From Desulfuromonadaceae bacterium UBA6124 (GTDB taxonomy: Bacteria; Desulfobacterota; Desulfuromonadia; Desulfuromonadales; Trichloromonadaceae): a stretch of 6,576 nt of DNA. Below, piece after piece: positions 1 through 6,066 of the stretch. Position 1 is the first letter of the stretch, and each line of letters opens with the position of its first letter. The notes beneath the pieces were generated by a model. That model had not been told where the DNA came from, did not search any database, and worked only from the letters and a program-made list of their open reading frames with translations. Both the position numbers and the translations under genes were made by a program. Where the stretch lies: NCBI GenBank assembly GCA_002423365.1, contig DIVU01000268.1, positions 1 to 6,576 of the forward strand, read 5' to 3'.

Positions 1-140
1 AGGTAGTTGTTGGAGCAGAGAAGCAGCACCTCGCGGCCGTCGACGACCACCCGCGGCCCCTGGGGACCGGCGACGGTCTTGAGGGTTCGCAGCATCCCCT
101 GCTCGCGCAGGGCCTCCAGTTCTTTTCGCAATTTGCGCAT
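1..140 (-). CDS. bioF: 8-amino-7-oxononanoate synthase (BioF), N-terminal part, runs off the left edge
   Basis: Only the first 46 codons lie in the window; the gene continues leftwards past position 1. BioF is a cytoplasmic PLP enzyme of the alpha-oxoamine synthase family. It condenses pimeloyl-CoA with L-alanine to give 8-amino-7-oxononanoate (KAPA), CO2 and CoA, the first step of biotin ring assembly. The visible protein starts MRKLRKELEALREQG and passes through RTLKTVAGPQGPRVVVDG to reach LLLCSNNYL. This is the usual BioF start: an N-terminal helix, then a short strand region, then the conserved (S)NNYL motif near residue 45. The ATG (138-140) lies 4 bp after the bioW stop, so the two genes are almost certainly one transcript and probably translationally coupled. 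No strong ribosome binding site is visible. 2-amino-3-ketobutyrate CoA ligase is a family relative, but the position directly after bioW favours BioF. The PLP lysine lies outside the window and cannot be checked. Confidence 0.93.
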   Translation of the reverse strand, partial: MRKLRKELEALREQGMLRTLKTVAGPQGPRVVVDGREVLLLCSNNY

Positions 141-144
141 GGTT

Positions 145-945
145 TTAGTCCCGCCAGTCTTCCGCGCCGCCGATCGTTCCGATGCGATCGAAGAGGAGCA
201 CGGTATGTTCGAGAAAAGCGATCAGTCCCGCCCGGTCGAGCCCAGCACCACAGACGAAAAAGGCCCGTCCACCGCGCTCCTCCCCCCGGGGTTTGAGCTG
301 GGGGAAACGGACATAACCCAACTCGCGGCTCGCCACGTAACCAGCCGTATAATCGGGATCGTCGGACCAGCAGAGTTCGGCCAGCACTTCCGGCGCGGCC
401 AGCACCTTGCTCGCCAGCACCAACGCCTCGCGCACATGTGGGTTGTCCAGACCGCGTTCGGCGAGGCGCGTACGCAGTTCGGCCTCGGCATCCGCGGTCA
501 AATCCATGCGGCTGGCACGCACGCCGCGAGCAGGATCAGCTTCGAGCCGCGCGCCGCTGGCGGCATCGATGAGCATGGCGCCGCGCATGGCCCGGCCATC
601 GGGCGCGGCTCCTTGGGCGATCCAGTCCATGGCCGCAGCCACCGCCGCCTCGGCGACGCCCACCTCCAGGAGCAGACGCCTCGCCGCCCGCCGCCCCTGT
701 TGGTAATCACGCACCCGGAAGGTGCGCAGATCAAGCAGCCGGCCACGGCGGATCGCTGTCGGCGGCACCAGGTCGACGGCCAGGCGGATTTCCTCGGCCC
801 GCCCCCGGGGATGTTCCAGGGCACGGCGCACTAGGGCCGCCGCCGTCTCTTCCAAATCGGCGGGACCGACCAGGCGCTCGGCGCCGGAAAGATGCCGGTT
901 TTCCCGGCGGGAGTGCATACGCACGCTGTAAAGGGACTCTTCCAT
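145..945 (-). CDS. bioW: 6-carboxyhexanoate--CoA ligase (pimeloyl-CoA synthetase, BioW)
   Basis: BioW activates free pimelate with ATP and CoA to pimeloyl-CoA, AMP and diphosphate, feeding BioF encoded just downstream. The 266-residue product is close to the usual family length (Bacillus subtilis about 259). Family blocks are clear: YSVRMHSRR at 6-14 and HLSGAERL at 18-25; RGAMLID at 121-127; GVRASRMD at 141-148; EALVLASKV at 173-181; and the highly conserved LCWSDDPDYTAGYVA at 191-205, followed by LGYVRFPQLK. The ATG at 943-945 was chosen because YSVRM must be included and the only upstream in-frame start, a TTG at 967-969, gives an extension unlike the family. No Shine-Dalgarno sequence precedes it, which fits the near-leaderless transcript predicted from the promoter. 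Presence of BioW implies that this organism can use free pimelate instead of, or besides, the BioC-BioH route. The stop is TAA at 145-147. Large open frames on the opposite strand across this gene are GC-driven shadows. Confidence 0.96.
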   Translation of the reverse strand: MEESLYSVRMHSRRENRHLSGAERLVGPADLEETAAALVRRALEHPRGRAEEIRLAVDLVPPTAIRRGRLLDLRTFRVRDYQQGRRAARRLLLEVGVAEAAVAAAMDWIAQGAAPDGRAMRGAMLIDAASGARLEADPARGVRASRMDLTADAEAELRTRLAERGLDNPHVREALVLASKVLAAPEVLAELCWSDDPDYTAGYVASRELGYVRFPQLKPRGEERGGRAFFVCGAGLDRAGLIAFLEHTVLLFDRIGTIGGAEDWRD

Positions 946-954
946 GACGGCAGA

Positions 955-982
955 ATTAGCACGGGGCAAAGCGCCTTGTCAA
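955..982 (-). promoter_or_regulatory. Predicted sigma-70 promoter of bioWF
   Basis: Read on the minus strand, TTGACA (977-982, a perfect -35) is followed after 16 bp by GCTAAT (955-960, 4 of 6 matches to TATAAT). Transcription would start near position 948, about 3 nt before the bioW ATG. The -35 lies inside the left half of the candidate BirA operator. The -10 is not ideal and the prediction is untested. Confidence 0.55.
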
Positions 983-1007
983 CGAAAGACGCCGCCCTGG
1001 TTAACCA
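976..1007. promoter_or_regulatory. Candidate BirA (biotin repressor) operator
   Basis: The sequence reads TTGTCAACG (976-984), 14 bp, GGTTAACCA (999-1007). From known biology, the broad bacterial BirA consensus is TTGTAAACC, 14-15 bp, GGTTTACAA. This site matches 14 of 18 consensus positions with the expected spacing, and its halves are inverted with respect to each other (6 of 9 positions). It sits directly upstream of a biotin operon and covers the bioW -35 box, so bound biotinyl-5'-AMP-BirA would block RNA polymerase. No birA gene is in the window. A BirA with an N-terminal helix-turn-helix elsewhere in the genome would be needed. Confidence 0.6.
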
Positions 1008-1014
1008 CCCCCTC

Positions 1015-1044
1015 TTGGCAGTTCCCTGAACTTTGTGGTAGCGT
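1015..1044 (+). promoter_or_regulatory. Weak candidate promoter of ccsA-resB
   Basis: TTGGCA (1015-1020, 5 of 6) is separated by 18 bp from TAGCGT (1039-1044, only 3 of 6). A TG at 1036-1037 places an extended -10 element at the right distance. It is the best plus-strand promoter seen in the divergent bioW-ccsA gap, but the -10 is poor. It starts 7 bp from the BirA-like operator, so BirA binding could affect it, though nothing shows that it does. Confidence 0.3.
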
Positions 1045-1107
1045 GCCGAAAACCGCGCTGAACACCCTCCGCGCCCGCTCCGACAACCCTTTAACGACGT
1101 GCTGCCG

Positions 1108-1908
1108 ATGACCGAATTCGCTCAGATCCTACTTTGGGGAGCCTTCCTCTGCTACCTACTCTCCGTCAATCTCTACCTGCTCCATGCCCTGATCCGCCGT
1201 CCGCTCCTCTGGCGCGGGGCCTTTGCTCTGGTCGGGCTCGGCTTTCTGCTGCACAGCCTCTGCCTCGGGCTGCGCTGGTATCTGGCCGGATACCTGCCGG
1301 TGACCAACCTCTTTTCCACCCTCTTTTTCTTCAGCTGGGCGCTGGCGGCCACCTACCTCTATTTTGAGCTGCGCAACCGGATTCACGCCGCCGGGCTCTT
1401 CGTCATGCTCTTCAACCTGCTCCTCCTCGGCACCGCCCTCCCCCGCGACAGCGCCCTCAAACCGCTGATCCCGGCCCTCGACACCCCGCTCTTCACCCTG
1501 CACATCGCCTTTTCCTTCCTCGGCTATGCCTTCTTCGCCATGGCCTTTTCCCTCGGCGTCCTCTATCTCGTTCAGCGCCGCCTGGGCACGGCGCTCTTGC
1601 CCGATCTGGCCCTGTTGCGCCAGCTCAACGAGGAGGCGATCTTTCTCGGTTTCGCCCTTTTCAGCCTGTGCATGCTCTTCGGCGGCATCTGGGCCCAGGT
1701 CGCCTGGGGCTACTATTTTTCCTGGAACATCAAAGGGCTCTGGTCCTTCCTCGTCTGGCTCTTCTATGCGGGAATGTGCCACGCCAAATTCGTCCGACGC
1801 TGGCAGGGAACGGGCTATGCCTGCCTCTCCATCCTCGGCTTCGCCCTGGTTCTCTTCACCTACCTGGGGATCGGTCTGCTCATGAGCAGCAACCATCCCC
1901 TCGACTGA
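1108..1908 (+). CDS. ccsA: System II cytochrome c biogenesis protein CcsA (ResC/CcsB-type haem handling protein) with divergent WWD motif
   Basis: This is an integral membrane subunit of the System II (CcsBA/ResBC) cytochrome c synthetase, which carries haem outwards and helps attach it to CXXCH apocytochromes. (Databases name this subunit CcsA, ResC or CcsB.) The 266-residue product has about seven to eight hydrophobic helices. Family signs include LLHSLCLGLRWY at 47-58, the equivalent of the usual GHAPWSN loop at 61-67 (here GYLPVTN), LHIAFSFLGYAFF with H132 at 131-143, the tryptophan-rich segment 195-217, H225 in the next helix and H263 near the C-terminus. By comparison with CcsBA, H132 and H263 would ligate periplasmic haem and H225 the membrane haem. 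The WWD core reads WGYYFSWNIKGLWSFLVW, against a usual WGxYWSWDPKETWSxxxW, so several signature residues are changed. ATG 1108 was chosen; an in-frame GTG at 1099 adds three residues. Neither has a good ribosome binding site. resB follows after 12 bp. Confidence 0.9.
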   Translation: MTEFAQILLWGAFLCYLLSVNLYLLHALIRRPLLWRGAFALVGLGFLLHSLCLGLRWYLAGYLPVTNLFSTLFFFSWALAATYLYFELRNRIHAAGLFVMLFNLLLLGTALPRDSALKPLIPALDTPLFTLHIAFSFLGYAFFAMAFSLGVLYLVQRRLGTALLPDLALLRQLNEEAIFLGFALFSLCMLFGGIWAQVAWGYYFSWNIKGLWSFLVWLFYAGMCHAKFVRRWQGTGYACLSILGFALVLFTYLGIGLLMSSNHPLD

Positions 1909-1920
1909 GCGAAAGTCATC

Positions 1921-2964
1921 ATGTCCCGATTCCGCCATCTGCTCAAAGATTTCTGGAAGCTTTGCTGTTCCCTCAAGCTGGCCATCGTGCTGGCGACCCT
2001 GGCGACCCTGACCGCCTTCGGCGGCTCTTTGCTGATGCCTTCCCGCCCCTGGATCTTCGCCAACATGGACAGTGTCAACCTCGGCGAATGGCTGGCGCGC
2101 CAGGGCCGACAGTATCCGGGGATGACCTGGTGGATTCATCTCTACGGCGCGCTGCTGCTGTTGTTGGGGCTGAACACCGCCTGCTGTGTCGCCGACTGGC
2201 TCGTCCACCTGCGCGGGCGCTGGCGTAAGAGCGGCGAATATCTCATCCACCTCGGCTTCGTTCTGCTGCTCGCCGCCTATCTCTGGGGCTGCCTGGCCGG
2301 CTTTCGCGTCGCCGGGGAAGCGATCGCCGTCGGCGAAACCCGGCCGGTGCCGCGCCTGCCCGGGTACTACCTGCGCCTGCATGCGGTCGAACCGGTGCTC
2401 GGACCGAGCGGCCGGCCCATGGATGTGCGCAGCTCCTTGAGTCTGCTGCGGGGGGAGACGGTCGTGGCGGAACAGGCCGTGCGTGCCAATCACCCCCTGA
2501 TCTGGAAAGGCCTGACCGTCCTCGGGCTTTCCTTCGATCAGCGCAACGACGGGTTCCGCTTCACCGGCAGCCTCGGGACGCTGGAGTTGCGGGCCGGCAG
2601 TCGGATCGCCTTGCCGGACGGCGGCGAGCTGCACATCCTCGACTATCGCCCCAACGGCGCGCGGCGGGGAAGCGGCGGCGGTCCGTTCGAACCGGTCTTT
2701 TTCGGCGAAATCCGTCACCCCGGCCAGCCGTCGGAGCACGTCCGCTATGCCCTGCGCGAAGGCCTCCCCTCCGCTCTGACTCGGATCGGCCTCGACCTGC
2801 GCCCGCTGGCCCCCCTCCAGCAACCGGTAAGCATCCTCGCCATTCACTATGACCCCGGTCTTGCTTTGGCCTTTGCCGGCGCATTGGTGATGACCCTGGG
2901 AATTCTGCTGGCGATCGGCTCTTTTTACTATAAACGCTCCCGAGGGGACCGGCCGCTGCTCTGA
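1921..2964 (+). CDS. resB: Cytochrome c biogenesis protein ResB (CcsB/Ccs1-type), short form
   Basis: ResB is the partner of CcsA/ResC in the System II cytochrome c synthetase and provides a membrane haem ligand and a large periplasmic domain. The 347-residue product has the ResB layout. Helix 1 is at about 18-38 (after CSLKLAIVLATLATL), helix 2 at about 72-94 and helix 3 at about 106-127 with H110 in LIHLGFVLLLAAYLWG. A periplasmic domain of about 185 residues (128-312) follows, then a final helix at about 313-335 introduced by the family motif HYDPG (309-313). H110 is the expected counterpart of the membrane haem ligand in the CcsB part of fused CcsBA. The protein is much shorter than Bacillus ResB (about 540), mainly in the periplasmic domain. 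Cys pairs occur at 15-16 and 88-89, near the membrane faces. It starts 12 bp after ccsA with only a weak GAAAG element (1911-1915). No CcdA or ResA-like thiol partner and no cytochrome gene lies within the window. Confidence 0.9.
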   Translation: MSRFRHLLKDFWKLCCSLKLAIVLATLATLTAFGGSLLMPSRPWIFANMDSVNLGEWLARQGRQYPGMTWWIHLYGALLLLLGLNTACCVADWLVHLRGRWRKSGEYLIHLGFVLLLAAYLWGCLAGFRVAGEAIAVGETRPVPRLPGYYLRLHAVEPVLGPSGRPMDVRSSLSLLRGETVVAEQAVRANHPLIWKGLTVLGLSFDQRNDGFRFTGSLGTLELRAGSRIALPDGGELHILDYRPNGARRGSGGGPFEPVFFGEIRHPGQPSEHVRYALREGLPSALTRIGLDLRPLAPLQQPVSILAIHYDPGLALAFAGALVMTLGILLAIGSFYYKRSRGDRPLL

Positions 2965-2999
2965 GAGCCCGAAAAGCCTCGGAAAGAATGGGTTTTACC

Positions 3000-3029
3000 T
3001 TGAGTTTTTCAGCGCATAGCTGTTATCAT
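3000..3029 (+). promoter_or_regulatory. Predicted extended -10 promoter of the 982-residue hub gene
   Basis: TTGAGT (3000-3005, 4 of 6) is separated by 18 bp from TATCAT (3024-3029, 5 of 6), with the extended -10 dinucleotide TG at 3021-3022. It lies in a sharply AT-rich island (about 2990-3075) inside otherwise GC-rich DNA. Transcription would start near 3036, giving a 5' leader of about 50 nt. This suggests that the hub gene is transcribed separately from ccsA-resB; no convincing terminator is seen after resB, so read-through is also possible. Confidence 0.6.
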
Positions 3030-3072
3030 CAAAAAAATTATGAATGTTTTTCTCACTAATTTAATGTAATTC

Positions 3073-3077
3073 AAGGG
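3073..3077 (+). promoter_or_regulatory. Ribosome binding site deciding the GTG start of the hub gene
   Basis: AAGGG lies 9 nt before the GTG at 3087 but 15 nt before the next in-frame ATG at 3093. The spacing favours the GTG. The choice changes only two residues at the front of the signal peptide. Confidence 0.5.
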
Positions 3078-3086
3078 TCCCCGCCG

Positions 3087-6035
3087 GTGATCATGATTCG
3101 AAACCTCTTCATCTCGCTTCTTCTCGTCGCCCTGCTCCCTCTTTCCGCCTGGTCGGCCCTGACTTTCGGCGCGGTGCCGCGCGAGGGGGGACTGATCCGC
3201 GACGATGCCCAGGCCCGGCAATTCGCCGCCGCCCTGGAGAATCAATTGGGGGAGGAGGTGGATGTGCGCCTCTTCCGGGACGAAGCGACCCTGCATGCCT
3301 GGCTGAACCGTTACCAACTGGTCGATATCGCGGTTCTGTCCCGGGATTACGTGAAGCGGCAATCCGCCGGGGAATTTATCCTCCTCTCCGGCAGCGGCGC
3401 TTTCGGCTCGCTCGACTCCTTCGTGCTCCGTCAGGGCACCAACCGCCGCTTGGTGCCCCGGTTGCAGACAACGATCAACCGCCTCTCCGCGGACCCTCAG
3501 GTACGGCGGATTTTCCAACCGGCTCCCGTGACGCCCGCCCAACCGAAAGTCGCCGCGACGAAAACAAAACCGAAGCGTGCCGCCAAGGTGGTCAAAGCTA
3601 CCCCGCCACACAAGGCGAAGGCGGCACAAAGCAAAGCAGCACCCAAACCGACGGCGACCAAACCAAAATCGACCGCGAAGACCCTGCCGGCGACAGCTCC
3701 CCCATCAACCAATGGGAAGACCTCAGAGCCCGCCGTTGTTTCACCGGCGCCTAGCCCAGCCGTGGCCCCGGAACCCGCCCCCATAGCCGCGACATCGGCC
3801 CCGGCTGTCGAAGCGATTCCCCCGGTTGTGACGGAAGCGACGGCAACCGCCGAAACGGATCCGACCAAGCCGGAACCTGAGGCGGGGGCCGCGCCGAGCA
3901 CCGACGAAGAAGCGGAAACCGCCCAAGCTTCCGCGCCTGCTCCCGCACTGGTCGACGAAAAACCCGCGCCTACCCTGTTCGGCCTGAAAGGTCTCCTCCT
4001 CACCCTGGCCGCCGCCCTCGCCGCGACCGGTCTGGGCTTGCTCCTCTTCCAACGGCGGCGCCGGGCTGCCCCCCAGGAACCGATTTACACCGGCAAAACG
4101 CCCCTCGCCGTAGGCGGCTCGATCATCACGGCCGCCCGGGTCAAGGAACAACTCTATGGCGAGCGGCCATCTCCCAGTGCATCGGCATCAAAAGGGGAAT
4201 CGGTGGATGACACCGTCATCGCACCGCTTCCCCTTGAGGAGCCACTTCCCCCCGGCGATGAAGAAACTGCGGCGCCGCAAGAGGTGAAAACAACCGGATT
4301 TCCGAATTTGGCCGAGCTCATAGCGGAGGCGGAAGAAGAAGAGGAACCTCCCCTCGAACCTTTCATCCCCGCAGAGTCTTCTTCCGAAAACGTCTCACCT
4401 GGAACCGTCATTCCGACGACGGATGCCGTGAAGCCCGAGACGGAGCCGGAGGTTCTTTCCTGGGGCCAGGGAGCCGAAGCCAACGCGGAAGAGCTAATGA
4501 CCGACAGAGGGGAAAACGGCCTGGTGGCCGACGACCTGCCCGACGATCCCTGGAACGACGAGGCGCCCGAAGGTCTTGCGCTCCTCCCGCCGGAGGAGCC
4601 GGCGGGACCGGAGAAGAGCGAGGAGTTCCCCTGGCTCGCAAAGACCGATGAGCCGGCGGTTCAGGCCTTCGCCGAGGGACCGCTGCCGGAGGCTCCTTTC
4701 GTGCTTGCCGGAGAAGCCGACGCGGATCCCGAGAATCGCGACGCCCTTCCCCTTGAATCCGCTTCCTTCCCCTGGGACAGCCCGGAAGCGGCGCCGGAAG
4801 AGCTGAAACAAGCATCGACCTTCGCGGAAGCGGAGGCCTTTGCGGAGGGCAAGGGTCCTCTCCCCATCTTCCCCTTTGAGGGGGATACGGATGCTGCCGA
4901 CATCCCCCTGCCGGTGGTGAATCCGGAAGCCCCCTGGGAAGAGACCACCGGCGAAACGGCCGCGACGGATTTCCTCCCAGCTGGGGAGAACACCTTGGAT
5001 ACCACTGAAGTGTCTTCTTCGCCTCTTGCGGAGGGCTTTCTCAAAGTCGACCTTGCCGACGAATTCGGCGCTGAGCCCACCGAGCTGCCGACCTTCAACG
5101 ACATCCCGGAGTCAAAGGAGTTCCGAGCCGAGCCATTGGGGGGTGACATCCCGATGGTGGAAACCCCCAACTACTTGAGCTTTTTCCAGGCTACGGAAAC
5201 AACTGCAACGGCGGCAGCAGTTGCGCCGGCAGAAAGGCCGCGTCCCGAGGCGGCCAGCTCCCGCCCCCGTTCAGCAGCCAAACGCCCGAGCCTGAGCATC
5301 CAAGGGGAACTGGGAGGGACGCAGGCACCGGCCCTGCTGAAGCTCATTTCCGGCCAGCGCAAGCCCGGTCGGCTCAGGGTATTGACGGCCGTCGACGAAA
5401 AACACCTGCACTTCCATCGTGGACATATCGCCGCCGTTCACTCCTTGCACCCGACGGACGGCTCGCCCACGGCTTTTCTGATGCACAAACTCGGCGACCT
5501 TCTGCTGCGCCGAAACCTGATCAGCCCCCAGCAACTGGAGCGCGCCACGGAGATCTGCGCCCTGCAGCAGCACCGGCGCATCGGGGAAATCCTTCTGGAA
5601 ACCTCCCCCCTAACCGAAGGCGATTTGCGCGACACCCTCCATATTCAGGCCGAAGAAATCCTCTTTTCCTGGCTCTTCACCCCCCACGGAAGCTTCGAGT
5701 ATGTGGCGACGAAGAACAACGTTCCGACCCATGAAGACCTGGCGATCGACGTGAACGACCTGCTGCGCAAGGCGACCTTGCAGATAGAGGAATGGAAAGG
5801 CTTGCGCCAGACGATCCCGTCGCTGGAAACCCGGATCGATTTCAAGGGAAATGGCCGGGTCAAAATGCAGCACGCCCGCATGCCCGCCAGCCAGGAAAGC
5901 ATCCTCGCCATGGTGGACGGGCGGCGCACCGTACGTGAGATCTGTCAAAAGTCGGGGATTCTCGAACTCGAAGTCTGCCGCTTTCTCGCGGCGATGATCA
6001 AGGGGAGGATTCTGCAGATCAATCAGGAAGAGTAA
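3087..6035 (+). CDS. Single-pass membrane hub/sensor: periplasmic PBP-like domain, acidic linker, DUF4388 (PATAN-like), MshEN-like motifs
   Basis: I do not recognise this 982-residue protein as a named one; its function is unknown. Residues 1-23 look like a cleavable or anchoring signal peptide (LFISLLLVALLPLSAWS). Residues 24-144 resemble the first lobe and last segment of a PhnD-type substrate-binding protein (LTFGAVPREGG, VDIAVLSRDYV, DSFVLRQGTNRRLVPRL), without most of lobe 2. A Lys/Ala/Pro-rich linker spans 145-200 and a Pro/Ala/Glu linker about 200-295. One membrane helix (about 297-321) is followed by RRRR at 323-326, placing the C-terminus in the cytoplasm. Residues 330-700 are acidic and low in complexity, with Pro-Trp motifs at 488, 515, 562 and 616. 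Residues 735-800 fit DUF4388, starting LSIQGELGG. Residues 801-854 hold two GspE-N/MshEN-like motifs. Residues 935-978 form a helical, winged-helix-like end (ILAMVDGRRTVREIC). DUF4388 proteins often accompany GTPase, response-regulator and type IV pilus systems, and the overall plan recalls FimV/HubP polar hubs; both links are inference. Confidence 0.85.
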   Translation: MIMIRNLFISLLLVALLPLSAWSALTFGAVPREGGLIRDDAQARQFAAALENQLGEEVDVRLFRDEATLHAWLNRYQLVDIAVLSRDYVKRQSAGEFILLSGSGAFGSLDSFVLRQGTNRRLVPRLQTTINRLSADPQVRRIFQPAPVTPAQPKVAATKTKPKRAAKVVKATPPHKAKAAQSKAAPKPTATKPKSTAKTLPATAPPSTNGKTSEPAVVSPAPSPAVAPEPAPIAATSAPAVEAIPPVVTEATATAETDPTKPEPEAGAAPSTDEEAETAQASAPAPALVDEKPAPTLFGLKGLLLTLAAALAATGLGLLLFQRRRRAAPQEPIYTGKTPLAVGGSIITAARVKEQLYGERPSPSASASKGESVDDTVIAPLPLEEPLPPGDEETAAPQEVKTTGFPNLAELIAEAEEEEEPPLEPFIPAESSSENVSPGTVIPTTDAVKPETEPEVLSWGQGAEANAEELMTDRGENGLVADDLPDDPWNDEAPEGLALLPPEEPAGPEKSEEFPWLAKTDEPAVQAFAEGPLPEAPFVLAGEADADPENRDALPLESASFPWDSPEAAPEELKQASTFAEAEAFAEGKGPLPIFPFEGDTDAADIPLPVVNPEAPWEETTGETAATDFLPAGENTLDTTEVSSSPLAEGFLKVDLADEFGAEPTELPTFNDIPESKEFRAEPLGGDIPMVETPNYLSFFQATETTATAAAVAPAERPRPEAASSRPRSAAKRPSLSIQGELGGTQAPALLKLISGQRKPGRLRVLTAVDEKHLHFHRGHIAAVHSLHPTDGSPTAFLMHKLGDLLLRRNLISPQQLERATEICALQQHRRIGEILLETSPLTEGDLRDTLHIQAEEILFSWLFTPHGSFEYVATKNNVPTHEDLAIDVNDLLRKATLQIEEWKGLRQTIPSLETRIDFKGNGRVKMQHARMPASQESILAMVDGRRTVREICQKSGILELEVCRFLAAMIKGRILQINQEE

Positions 6036-6066
6036 AAAAGCTCACGCCAGTCTTTACGCGAAACAA

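Noticed and set aside
7..834. 275-codon plus-strand open frame over bioW and bioF
   Set aside because: It is antisense to two genes with clear family motifs; its low-complexity product resembles no family I know.
1011..1034. Sigma-54 promoter before ccsA
   Set aside because: TTGGCA resembles a -24 element, but no GC doublet occurs at the required distance for the -12 element.
1156..2847. 563-codon open frame on the minus strand across ccsA and resB
   Set aside because: It spans two clear membrane protein genes on the other strand. Its Gln/Glu/Gly-rich composition is the antisense image of hydrophobic codons in GC-rich DNA, and it has no recognisable domain.
2962..2999. Terminator after resB
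   Set aside because: Only short imperfect pairings (CCGA/TCGG, CCC/GGG) occur, with no stable stem followed directly by a T tract.
2965..3086. Possible c-di-GMP (GEMM) or other riboswitch before the hub gene
   Set aside because: Only about 50 nt separate the predicted transcription start from the start codon, and no conserved riboswitch core or strong hairpin is visible.
3497..4151. Minus-strand open frames rich in Gly/Ala/Arg opposite the hub linker
   Set aside because: They are shadows of the Pro/Ala/Lys-rich linker codons, with no ribosome binding site or family similarity seen.
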